A stretch of 64,000 bases of DNA from CAYQMF01 sp964418595 (GTDB lineage Bacteria; Planctomycetota; UBA1135; UBA2386): positions 44,634 through 108,633 of the forward strand of contig CAYQMF010000006.1 in NCBI GenBank assembly GCA_964418595.1, given 5' to 3'. A program made the translations under genes and the position numbers. The notes beneath the pieces were generated by a model. It worked only from the letters and a program-made list of their open reading frames with translations, did not search any database and was not told the origin of the DNA. Positions 1-8,210 of the stretch are shown in pieces (position 1 is the stretch's first letter; the number at the start of each line of letters is the position of its first letter).

Positions 1-849
1 GTCCGCTTCGTGCACGAGCGGCGTGCGACCGGCGCCCTGCACGCCGCGGCGCGGCAGGCGCTCGCCGGGCACGCCCCGATCGCCGCGGCCGGACTCAGCG
101 TCGGCGAGGATCTGCCCCGCGCGCGCTCCGGCTTCCCCGATCTGCCCCGCGACCTGTTCGGGCGCGCGACGCCGCCCGCGAGTCCGCCGCTGCCGGGCGG
201 CGGTGCGCGCGATGCCCCGACCAGCGGCGCCGCCGTGCCGGCATCGCCGCCCCCGCACCCGCTGCACGGCATCGACCCGCATCGCCCCATCCTGCAGGTG
301 CGGCAGCTTTACCTGCTGCTCGAGCACGAGGACGGCCTCGTCGTCGTCGACCAGCACGCCCTGCACGAACGCGTGCTCTACGAGCAACTGCAGGCGCGGG
401 ACGCGAGCCGGGCACCGGCGGTGCAGCGCCTGCTCACGCCGACCGTGGTCGAGCTGCTCGCGGAGGACAAGGCGTACGTGCTGGCCGCGCGCGACGCGCT
501 CACTGCCGAAGGCTTCCTGCTGGACGACTTCGGCGGGCTCGCGGTGGCCATCTTCGGCGTCCCGGCGCTGCTCACGAAGATCCCGCCCCGCCGCCTGCTC
601 GAGACCTTCCTCGAGGGACGTGGCCTCGGCGAGCGGGCGACCACGGCGGAGGCCGTGGCCGAGCGCTTCCACAGCATGGCGTGCCGCGCCGCGGTCATGA
701 GCGGCGACCGGCTCACGCCGCAGGAGTGCGAGGCGCTCCTCGTCCAGGCGAGCAAGCTGGCGCACCCGCACAACTGCCCGCACGGGCGGCCGACGACGCT
801 GACCTTCACCTGGGCCGAACTCGAGCGATTCTTCAAGCGCCGGGTGTAG
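1..849 (+). CDS. mutL: DNA mismatch repair protein MutL, C-terminal part (5' end outside window)
   Basis: This is the 3' part of mutL; the frame is open from base 1, so the GHKL ATPase domain lies before the window. A low-complexity Pro/Ala/Arg linker is followed by the C-terminal dimerisation and endonuclease domain. The metal-binding motif DQHALHERVLYE fits DQHA(X)2E(X)4E of endonuclease-competent MutL. The other family motifs are also present: an ACR segment (MACRAAVMSGDRLTP), CPHGRPT, and a terminal FFKR. The enzyme is expected to nick the daughter strand in methyl-independent mismatch repair, so the organism probably does not use a MutH/Dam system. It converges on the next gene with 17 bases between stops. 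Identification is firm; only the N-terminus is missing. Confidence 0.95.
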   Translation, partial: VRFVHERRATGALHAAARQALAGHAPIAAAGLSVGEDLPRARSGFPDLPRDLFGRATPPASPPLPGGGARDAPTSGAAVPASPPPHPLHGIDPHRPILQVRQLYLLLEHEDGLVVVDQHALHERVLYEQLQARDASRAPAVQRLLTPTVVELLAEDKAYVLAARDALTAEGFLLDDFGGLAVAIFGVPALLTKIPPRRLLETFLEGRGLGERATTAEAVAERFHSMACRAAVMSGDRLTPQECEALLVQASKLAHPHNCPHGRPTTLTFTWAELERFFKRRV

Positions 850-866
850 GCGTCCGCTCGAAGCGG

Positions 867-1715
867 TCAGCGCGGTCGCCGGAAGTGATCCGGCGCGAAC
901 TTGCTCGCGAGCTCGATGCCCTTGATGCGCACGGTGAGGAGCAGCTCCTTGCCGGGGCCGGCGAGGCGGTAGACGTTGAGGCTTGCCGGCAACAGCACGT
1001 CCTGCACGGGGGCGAGGGCATCGAGCACGACGAGCTCGGCCAGCTCGCGCGGCTTGTCCTTCTCGTCGAGGGGCAACGCGCTGACCGCGAGGAGGCGGTT
1101 GGTCTCGCCGTGCACCCAGACCGTCACGCGCGTGCGCCCCTCCGTGCCCAGCGTGTAGGTGGGGAAGTTCGCGACCGTGCCCTCGACGACACGGCACGCG
1201 GGATAGCGGAGGCGGAAGATCGCGAGGTCCTCGCGCCGCACTGCCGACGGCGTCTCCATGCGCGCAATCAGGCTCTTGGGATCCAGGAACCCGAGCACCT
1301 GCCGGCACAGGCGCACCTCGTTCAGGACCTTGTCTGCCTCCTGGTTCCACTCCGGGCCCTGCAGCGCAGTGACCTCGTCGTCCTTGCGGACCCAGGCACT
1401 GGTCTTGGGGTCGTTGCCGCGCTCGATGCGCAAGCCGTTCTCGCGCACCACCGCGCGCAACGCCTTGGGCATCTGGAACTCGACGTCGAGGTCGACGCTC
1501 ACTGCCTCCCCGTCCTTCTGCCTCGGCTGGATCTGGATCTGGGCCTGGAAGCTCTCGATCCTGCCAGGCGCGGCCGGCCCGCAGTGGGCGGCGTCGAGCG
1601 CGGTAGCGAGAGACGCCGCGTCTTCCTGCGCGGGCGGCGGCGCGGGCAGCACGGGCGGTTGGGTTGCCTGCGCGACGAGGCAGGCGACGGCGCAGAGCGC
1701 GAACGGGACCAGCAT
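867..1715 (-). CDS. Secreted/periplasmic protein, possibly LolA-like fold
   Basis: The product has 282 residues. The chosen ATG gives a clean signal peptide (MLVPFALCAVACLVAQA) and removes a long Arg-rich upstream frame that is the shadow of the M16 gene. The body has alternating beta-strand patterns (IESFQAQIQI, VDLDVEFQMP, ALRAVVRENG), then a helix-rich part and a late strand series ending LLLTVRIKGIEL. This layout recalls LolA/LolB-type lipid-binding half-barrels such as planctomycete DUF2092-like proteins, but no diagnostic motif is visible. It is divergent from the M16 pair with 96 bases between starts, and convergent with mutL. Function is unknown; only the export prediction is solid. 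Confidence 0.65.
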   Translation of the reverse strand: MLVPFALCAVACLVAQATQPPVLPAPPPAQEDAASLATALDAAHCGPAAPGRIESFQAQIQIQPRQKDGEAVSVDLDVEFQMPKALRAVVRENGLRIERGNDPKTSAWVRKDDEVTALQGPEWNQEADKVLNEVRLCRQVLGFLDPKSLIARMETPSAVRREDLAIFRLRYPACRVVEGTVANFPTYTLGTEGRTRVTVWVHGETNRLLAVSALPLDEKDKPRELAELVVLDALAPVQDVLLPASLNVYRLAGPGKELLLTVRIKGIELASKFAPDHFRRPR

Positions 1716-1811
1716 CGCGGACACGATAGCGTCCCGACGCGTTCCACTCCGCTGCGGCGTCGCGACCAAGGCGCGGGAAAAGGCGGGCGACGCCGCTATG
1801 TTGGCGCGCGG

Positions 1812-3095
1812 ATGGAAGCTCGGTTCGGCGGTTTCGACCGGCGCGACGTGGGCGCGGTGCCGGTGCTGTCGCGCCGCGACGCGCGCTTCAAGACGTTCCG
1901 GATCTCCTTGCTCGCCCGCCGCCCGCTCGACGGGCGCGCGGCCGCCCGCGGGCTGCTCCCGGCGCTCCTGCTGCAAGGCACGCGTCGCGACCCGAGTCGC
2001 CTCGCGCTCATGCGCCGGATGGAGACGCTGTACGCGAGTTCGGCGGCGCCCGGCAGCATGAAGCTCGGCGAGACCCACGTCTTCCGCCTCGCCCTCGACT
2101 GCGTGGCGGGGGAGTACCTGCCCGGCCGACCCGACCAGCTCGGCGAAGGCCTGGCCCTGCTCGCGGACCTCCTCGCCGAGCCGCGCCTCGTGGACGGCGC
2201 CTTCCCCGCCGACGTCTTCGAGCGCGAGCGGAAGAACCAGGCCAACGCGGTGCGCGCCGAGTTCGACGACAAGGGGACCTACGCGCACCTCCAGGCGCTC
2301 GCGCACGCGTGCGAAGGCGAGCCCATGGCGATCCCGGAGCACGGCGGCCTCGGGGCGATCGCGGCGCTCGACGCCCGCGCGCCGGAGGTCGCGCGCGACG
2401 ACTTCCTCCGCCATGGCGAACTCGTGGTGCTCGGCATGGGCGCGCTGCCGGAGGACTTTGCCCCGCAGATCGCGCGCTTCCTCGGGCGCCTGCCGCCGCG
2501 CGCACCCGAGCCGATCCCCGTGCCCGTCGCCGTCGCGCCGCGGGCGCGCCGCGCCCGCCGCGAGAGCGGCGATCTCCGCCAGAGCAAGCTCGTCCTCGTC
2601 TTCCGCTTCCCGCCCGCGGCGGTGGCGACGTGGCCGGCGCGGCGGCTGTTCGCCAACATGCTCGGCGGGGGCGCGCACGCGCGGCTGTTCAAAGAGGTGC
2701 GCGAGAAGCGCTCCCTCGCCTACTACGCGCAGGCGGGCACCGATCCCTTCAAGGGTCTGCTGGTGGTGTCGGTGGGGCTCGACGCGGACGCGGCCGACGC
2801 CGTCGAGGCCGAGACCCTGCGCCAGATCGAGCTGCTGCGCGCGGGTGAGTTCACGGAGTCGGAACTCGCGGTCGCGAAGGCCGGCGTGACCTCCGCGCTC
2901 GCTGCGGTCGACGACTCGATCGCATCGCGCCTGAGCTTCGTCGCCGAGCGCTTCTTCGAGCGGGTCGACCGCACGCCGCAGGAGCAGGCGCGCGTCTATG
3001 CCGAGCTGTCCGCCCAGGAGGTCGCGGCGGCCGGCGAGGGGCTCTGGCTCGACGGCGTGTACCTGCTCGCACCGGGCAAGGGAGGTGACGCATGA
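1812..3095 (+). CDS. M16-family peptidase-like protein, non-catalytic subunit (YmfF-like)
   Basis: The product has 427 residues and the two-lobe architecture of an M16 (insulinase/processing peptidase) subunit. The zinc motif HxxEH is absent from the first half, while the second half keeps the family's glycine-rich and Arg/Tyr region (ANMLGGGAHARLFKEVREK, then SLAYYA). This matches the catalytically silent partner of a heterodimeric pair, as in Bacillus YmfF beside YmfH. ATG 1812 is chosen because the upstream frame is low-complexity antisense of the neighbouring gene. The last codons overlap the next gene by 4 bases (ATGA), so the subunits are probably made in equal amounts. No signal peptide is seen, so the complex is presumably cytoplasmic. 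The exact substrate is unknown. Confidence 0.85.
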   Translation: MEARFGGFDRRDVGAVPVLSRRDARFKTFRISLLARRPLDGRAAARGLLPALLLQGTRRDPSRLALMRRMETLYASSAAPGSMKLGETHVFRLALDCVAGEYLPGRPDQLGEGLALLADLLAEPRLVDGAFPADVFERERKNQANAVRAEFDDKGTYAHLQALAHACEGEPMAIPEHGGLGAIAALDARAPEVARDDFLRHGELVVLGMGALPEDFAPQIARFLGRLPPRAPEPIPVPVAVAPRARRARRESGDLRQSKLVLVFRFPPAAVATWPARRLFANMLGGGAHARLFKEVREKRSLAYYAQAGTDPFKGLLVVSVGLDADAADAVEAETLRQIELLRAGEFTESELAVAKAGVTSALAAVDDSIASRLSFVAERFFERVDRTPQEQARVYAELSAQEVAAAGEGLWLDGVYLLAPGKGGDA

Positions 3096-4366
3096 AGGAC
3101 CCCCGTTTCGAGATCCGGCGCGACCCCGTCCTCGGCGAGGAGGTGTGGCTGGCGTGCACCGCGCGCGGCCTCCCGGTGCGCCTCGTGCCGACGCGGCGCT
3201 TCCAGGAGACCGCCGCGGTCGTGACCTTCGGGTACGGCAGCACGGACCTCGGCTTCCGCCGCGCCGACGGCGCGGCGCACGCGAGTCCCGAGGGCGTGGC
3301 CCACTACCTGGAGCACAAGCTCTTCGAAGACGAGGAGCTGGGTGTGTTCGACCGCTTCGCGCAGCGTGGCGCGCAGGTCAACGCGATGACCGGCTTCACG
3401 CGCACGACCTACTACTTCACGGCGACGCGCGACGTCGACGCCAACCTGCGCGACCTCCTGCGGCTCGTGGCGAAGCCGCACATCACGCCCGAGAACGTCG
3501 AGAAGGAACGCGGCATCATCGCCCAGGAGATCCGGATGTACGAGGACTCGCCCGACTACCGGGCGTTCTTCGACCTGCTGCGCTGCCTGTACACCGAGCA
3601 CCCGGTGCGGAATCCGGTGGGGGGCACGGTGGAGTCGATCGCGGCGATCACGCCGGACGAACTGCTGCAGTGCTTCCACGCGTTCTACCGCACGGGCAAC
3701 GCCGCACTCGCGGTGGCAGGCCCGATCGACCCCGCGGCAGTGCTGGCGCTGGCGGATGCATGCGAGCTGCCGGAGGGGAGCGCCCCGCCGAGCCTGTGCC
3801 CGGACGATCTCGGTCCGCCCGCCGCGCTGCGCGGCCAGAGCCGCATGCAGGTGGCGCGGCCGCGCGTGATGCTCGGCGGCAAGGACGGCGTGCCGCTCGC
3901 GTCCGGCGAGGCGCGCGTGCGGCATCAGCTCGTCACGCGGGTGATGCTCGAACACCTGCTGTCGCCGTCGTCGGCGCGGCGCGAGGATCTCGCCCGGCGC
4001 GGCCTCGTCGACGACTCGGTGAGCACGAGCTACATGGCGGAGCGCAACTTCGCGTTCGTGGTCGTCGGCGGCGAGAGCGAGGACCCGCGCATGCTCGAGG
4101 CGACCCTGCGCGAAGCCGTCTGCACGCCGTTGCCGATGACCGACGACGATCTCGAGCGCGCACGCCGGCGCATCCTCGGCCAGTACGTACGCGGCTTCGA
4201 GTCGGGGCGTGGGCTCGCCTTCGCGCACGCCGAGCAACAGCTCGAAGGCATCGCGCCGTTCGGCGTACGCGAGCGGCTCGCCAGCATCACCCGCCAGGAG
4301 GTCGAGGCGCGGCAGCGCGAGCTGTTCCGCGCCGATCGGCTCGCGGTGGCAGTCGTCGAGCCGTAG
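3092..4366 (+). CDS. M16-family zinc metallopeptidase (YmfH-like)
   Basis: This is the catalytic partner of the preceding gene, with 424 residues. The inverted zinc motif is HYLEH (H71, E74, H75), and the third ligand is E146 in ERGIIAQE, at the usual spacing. The N-terminal domain (FGYGSTDLGF, then the zinc site, NAMTGFTRTTYYF) and the C-terminal domain (RRILGQYVRGFESG) follow the M16B layout. A strong Shine-Dalgarno (ggaggtgac) lies inside the previous gene's end just before the overlapping ATG. Enzymes of this pair degrade or process short peptides. In Bacillus the pair lies near a gene for EF-P modification; no such gene is seen here. It converges on the ELWxTDG gene with only 9 bases between stops. 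Confidence 0.92.
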   Translation: MKDPRFEIRRDPVLGEEVWLACTARGLPVRLVPTRRFQETAAVVTFGYGSTDLGFRRADGAAHASPEGVAHYLEHKLFEDEELGVFDRFAQRGAQVNAMTGFTRTTYYFTATRDVDANLRDLLRLVAKPHITPENVEKERGIIAQEIRMYEDSPDYRAFFDLLRCLYTEHPVRNPVGGTVESIAAITPDELLQCFHAFYRTGNAALAVAGPIDPAAVLALADACELPEGSAPPSLCPDDLGPPAALRGQSRMQVARPRVMLGGKDGVPLASGEARVRHQLVTRVMLEHLLSPSSARREDLARRGLVDDSVSTSYMAERNFAFVVVGGESEDPRMLEATLREAVCTPLPMTDDDLERARRRILGQYVRGFESGRGLAFAHAEQQLEGIAPFGVRERLASITRQEVEARQRELFRADRLAVAVVEP

Positions 4367-4375
4367 TGCTGGGCG

Positions 4376-7300
4376 TCAGCGGCCGAGCGTCAGCAGCACG
4401 CCCTGGCTCAGATCCAGCCCGAGCGGCGGCGTTGGCGTCGGACCGAACACCGCCTGCGTCACGAGGCGGCCGGCGACGAGCGCGGCGTCGTTGGGCACCG
4501 GCACGCTGACGCTGCCGCGCCCCTGGGCGTCCGGCACGAATCCGATCAGGATCCACGGCAGGCCGGCGTGGATGCGACAGCCGGAGCCGAGGTCGAGCAG
4601 AGCCGGGGGCAACGCGCCGGCCGCGAAGTACCCGACCGGGATCCCCGGCGTGCCGAGCGCAGTCCACGTGCTCGAACCGCCGAGCACCGGATCGGTCGCG
4701 CGCAGGTCCGGCGTGCGCGTCGTGCGGGCGCAGCCGACGCCCAGCGCCTGCGCCGAGGCCCCGGGGAAGAACGAGAACAGCTCCTTGCCGCTGCCGCGGC
4801 CATCGTCCGCTTCGAGCAGCAGCGCGCCGCGCGAGAGCAGCATCTTCCCCGTCACGCCGTAGCCGACGCCGGGCCACACGTCACAGGCGAGCACGGTGCC
4901 GGCCGCGGTTCCGTCGGAACGCCACAGCTCGTATCCGACGTCGGGCCGGCGTGCCGCGAGCCACACGTAGCGGCTGCCGCTCGCAAGTGCCGCGCCGCCA
5001 AAGCCGCTCCCCGGGCCCGGCTCGAGGTCGGCGATCGGTCGCGTGCCCGCGGGCGTGCCGTCGGTGATCCACGGCTCATAGCCGTGCACGCCGTCGTCGG
5101 CCGCGAACACGAGTTCGTCGCCGAACGCCACCGACGCTGCGTTGAGCATGACGACCGGCTGCAGGCGGAACGTGTTGGCGCTGGTGCCGTCGCTCACCCA
5201 CGGGTGTCCGTCGTTGCCGCGGAACACGACGCGCTGGCCGAGCCGGACGGCGAAGCCGTACGCCGTCACCGCGGGCGTGACCTTCACCGTGCCGGCGCTG
5301 GTGCCGTCGGTGCGCCACAGGTTCTGCTGCCCGGTCGCGTCGATCGCGCCGAACAGGACGAAGGTGTCGGTCGCCACGGGCGAGGTGCAGTTGACGATCA
5401 GCGAGTTGCCGGGATGGATGTCCGCGAGCAGGAACGTCCCCGCCGCGGTCCCGTCGGTGACCCACGGCTCGATGTAGTTTGCGGGGTCCTTGCCCTGGAA
5501 CACGATCCGATCGCCGAGGCGCGCGCTCGCCCACATCGGCGTGCTGCCCGTGACCATCTGCGTGCCGGCAGGCGTGCCGTCGGTCCGCCAGAGCTGGGCG
5601 CTGGTCCCGAAGTACAGCCAGCCCGCCATCTCGACCGGCGCGTAGAAGAACCCCGACGTGCTGCCCGGTACCGTGTCGGCCAGGATCTGCGTGCCCGCCG
5701 TGGAACCATCGCTGACCCACGGCTCGCCGCCGTGCACCCCGTCGTCGGCGAGGAAGACCAGTCGACCGCCGAACGCGGTCGCGCGGTAGACGCCCGCGCT
5801 CGCGATGCCCGGACGGATGTCCTTCACCATGCGCGTGCCGGCGGGGGTCCCGTCGGTGCGCCACAGCTCCGCGCCGAGCGCGCCATCGGTCGCCTCGAAG
5901 TAGGCGATCCCCGCGACGTCGACGAGTTCATCGATCCCTGCGGGATCGGTGGTTCCGTTGCCCGGATCGATGTCCTGCAACAACAGGGTGCCCGCCGGTG
6001 TGCCGTCGCTCAGCCACAGCTCCATCCCATGCGTGCTGTCGTCAGCCGCGAAGATCACCTGGCCGCCGAGGTCGATCGTCGCGCGCACGTCGCTGCCGGA
6101 GGCACCGGGGCGGATGTCGAGCGCGAGACGCGTGCCGGCCGCGGTCCCGTCGCTGCTCCAAAGCTCGAGGCCGTTGGCACCGTCGTTCGCCGCGAAGAGC
6201 AGGCGCGAACCGGATGTCGTCAGCCACGACGGTGTGCTGGAGGCGGCACCGGGCCGCAGGTCGACGAGCAGGACCGTGCCTGCGGGCGTGCCGTCGGTGC
6301 GCCACAGCTCGATGCCGGTGGCGCCGTTGGTCACGCCGCCGACGAAGTACGCATGCGGACCGAGGCCCGCCATCCACGCGGCGGTGAATTCGAAGAACAA
6401 CCCCGTGCCGAGTTGTACGGTGCCTCCCGCAGTACCGTCGGTGCGCCACAGCCCGCGTCCGAACGATGCCGCGGCGGTGAAGTACAAGAGTCCGGCGTGC
6501 GCGAAGAAGGACTCGCCCACGCCGCCCACGTACGTGTTGTCGGGCGGCCGCGGACTCCCGCTGCCGACGGCGACGAGGTCGATCACGAGCGACGTGCCGG
6601 CGGCGGTGCCGTCGGTGCTCCACAGTTCGACGCCGGTCGCGTTCTCGAAGGCCGCAAACACCGCTCGGCCGGCGAACGGCGTCAGGTAGCGCAGGTCCGA
6701 CGACTGGCTTCCCTGCGCGATGTCGCGCACCAGCGTCGTGCCGGCTGCGGTGCCGTCGCTGCGCCACAGCTCGCTGCCGAGCACGCCGTCGTCGGCGGCG
6801 AACAACAAGAACGGTCCGCCGCTGCCCTGGAGTACGCACAGCGCCCGCGGCTGGCTGCTGGCCGCGCCCGCACGCAGGTCGGCGACGATCGCGGTGCCGG
6901 AGAGCGTGCCGTCCGTGGACCACAGCTCCGTGCCGCGTGCGCCGTCGTCGGCCGCGAAGTACACGCGCCCGCTCAGCTCCGTGAGCCAGCGGTGCGGGCG
7001 GAGCGTCGGGTGGTCGGTGCGCGGGTCGATGTCCATCACCATGCGCGTGCCGGCCGTGGTGCCGTCGCTGACCCAGAGCTCGTCGCCGTGCGCGCCGTCG
7101 TCGGCCACGAACCAGAGCTTGCCGGCGAGCACGGTGAGCTGCGTGGGATCCGAACCGAACAGGCCCGGCCGGATGTCCGCGACGAGCTGGACCGAGCCCG
7201 GGGCCGCGGTGCAGCGATACAGCTCCGTGCCCAGCGCCTGCGTCGTCGCCGCGAAGAACACCCAGCCGCCGAGTTCGACCTTCGGGCCGATCGGCAGCGA

Positions 7301-7444
7301 CCCGGGGTTGTTCCCCACGCGCTGGTTGATGTCGCGGACGAGGCTGGCGCACGGCGCTTGCGCGGTGCCCGGCGCGGCGAGCGTCAGCGCCAGGAGGGTG
7401 GCGACGCGGCCGGGCGCGAGACGACGAAGCGGGCGCGGGAGCAT
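4376..7444 (-). CDS. Secreted ELWxTDG repeat protein with planctomycete C-terminal domain
   Basis: The product has 1022 residues. A signal peptide (VATLLALTLAAPGTAQA) precedes about 17 tandem units of roughly 50 residues, each with a version of ELWRTDGTxAGT followed by a hydrophobic strand pair (F/V-A-A-D-D-G). Such repeats are expected to build a beta-propeller-like or extended beta scaffold on or outside the cell surface. Some copies drift (EPWVSDG, NLWRTDG, HPWVSDG). The last ~125 residues form a different domain starting ALGVGCARTTRTP, with small Gly/Pro-rich strands, resembling the tails of other secreted proteins in this window. It starts 26 bases after the end of the Bat operon in the same direction, so it may be read through from it. 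No catalytic motif is seen; adhesion or ligand binding is only a guess. Confidence 0.85.
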   Translation of the reverse strand: MLPRPLRRLAPGRVATLLALTLAAPGTAQAPCASLVRDINQRVGNNPGSLPIGPKVELGGWVFFAATTQALGTELYRCTAAPGSVQLVADIRPGLFGSDPTQLTVLAGKLWFVADDGAHGDELWVSDGTTAGTRMVMDIDPRTDHPTLRPHRWLTELSGRVYFAADDGARGTELWSTDGTLSGTAIVADLRAGAASSQPRALCVLQGSGGPFLLFAADDGVLGSELWRSDGTAAGTTLVRDIAQGSQSSDLRYLTPFAGRAVFAAFENATGVELWSTDGTAAGTSLVIDLVAVGSGSPRPPDNTYVGGVGESFFAHAGLLYFTAAASFGRGLWRTDGTAGGTVQLGTGLFFEFTAAWMAGLGPHAYFVGGVTNGATGIELWRTDGTPAGTVLLVDLRPGAASSTPSWLTTSGSRLLFAANDGANGLELWSSDGTAAGTRLALDIRPGASGSDVRATIDLGGQVIFAADDSTHGMELWLSDGTPAGTLLLQDIDPGNGTTDPAGIDELVDVAGIAYFEATDGALGAELWRTDGTPAGTRMVKDIRPGIASAGVYRATAFGGRLVFLADDGVHGGEPWVSDGSTAGTQILADTVPGSTSGFFYAPVEMAGWLYFGTSAQLWRTDGTPAGTQMVTGSTPMWASARLGDRIVFQGKDPANYIEPWVTDGTAAGTFLLADIHPGNSLIVNCTSPVATDTFVLFGAIDATGQQNLWRTDGTSAGTVKVTPAVTAYGFAVRLGQRVVFRGNDGHPWVSDGTSANTFRLQPVVMLNAASVAFGDELVFAADDGVHGYEPWITDGTPAGTRPIADLEPGPGSGFGGAALASGSRYVWLAARRPDVGYELWRSDGTAAGTVLACDVWPGVGYGVTGKMLLSRGALLLEADDGRGSGKELFSFFPGASAQALGVGCARTTRTPDLRATDPVLGGSSTWTALGTPGIPVGYFAAGALPPALLDLGSGCRIHAGLPWILIGFVPDAQGRGSVSVPVPNDAALVAGRLVTQAVFGPTPTPPLGLDLSQGVLLTLGR

Positions 7445-7469
7445 CGCCCCACGATAACTGCCGGCAGGA

Positions 7470-8210
7470 TCAACGAGGGAGGGCGCGGGCCCGCCCGTCG
7501 ATCACGCCGACCGCAGCGGCCCGCACGAAGCCTCGCCCGCGTCGGTGCTCGACCTGGAGCCAGTCTGCCGTCTCTGCGACGACGTCGACCAGTTCGCCGG
7601 CGCCGAGGCGGGCGGTCACGGGGGCGGTCTCGTCAGGCGACGCACGCAGGTCGGCCGTCGGCGTCAGCACGACCGCGCCGGGGGCGCGCCCGCCGACCGT
7701 CTCGACCGCCAGAGGAGTCGCGGCCAGCAAGCCGAGGACGATGAGGGCCGCACCCAGGGGTCGCCCGGCCCACGACCTTCTGCGGAGCAGGCACATCGCG
7801 AGCCCGAGCGTCTGCAGGCTCGCGGTGAGGGCGAGCAGTTCGCCGACGGTGCAAGTGTCGGCGATGGCCCATGCCATCGCGGTGGGCGACGTGGGTGCGT
7901 TGTCGACCCCGAGGTGCTGCTCCGCCAGCGTGAGGTTGAAGCGCAGCTCGGCGTCGCGCGGGAGATGCGGCAGCGCGCGGCGGTACCAGAGGACCGCGTC
8001 GGCGTGGCGCCCCAGGCGATACGCGCAGTTGCCGAGGTTGTAGGCGAGCGGACCGCGCGCGGCCGTCGGATCGGCGAGGGTCCGTTCGTAGATCGCGCGC
8101 GCCGCTTCGAACTGACCGTCGGTGTACGCGAGCGCGCCCGACTGTCCGAGCGGCGGATCCTGCGCGGCAGCAGCGATCGCGAGCGCCAACCCGGCGAGCC
8201 ACGTGCTCAC
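7470..8210 (-). CDS. BatE-like TPR and SH3 membrane protein
   Basis: This is the last gene of the Bat operon, 246 residues. GTG 8210 is chosen because its GTGA overlaps the TGA of the BatD gene, and because it opens a signal-type helix (MSTWLAGLALAIAAAAQ). The order is: N-terminal export signal, a TPR pair (YTDGQFEAARAIYERTL; GPLAYNLGNCAYRLGRHADAVLWYRRALPHLPRDAELRFNL in sense), two membrane helices, and a C-terminal SH3-like segment (VVLTPTADLRASPDE to WLQVEHRRGRGFV). This is the usual BatE composition. It probably sits in the periplasm or membrane with the other Bat proteins. The family's molecular role is unsettled. The identification rests on both domain order and operon context. Confidence 0.82.
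   Translation of the reverse strand: MSTWLAGLALAIAAAAQDPPLGQSGALAYTDGQFEAARAIYERTLADPTAARGPLAYNLGNCAYRLGRHADAVLWYRRALPHLPRDAELRFNLTLAEQHLGVDNAPTSPTAMAWAIADTCTVGELLALTASLQTLGLAMCLLRRRSWAGRPLGAALIVLGLLAATPLAVETVGGRAPGAVVLTPTADLRASPDETAPVTARLGAGELVDVVAETADWLQVEHRRGRGFVRAAAVGVIDGRARALPR

Noticed and set aside
4568..7744. Plus-strand frame of 1058 residues across the ELWxTDG gene
   Set aside because: It is Arg/Ala/Gly-rich low-complexity antisense of the repeat gene. The minus-strand protein has a signal peptide and clear repeats.
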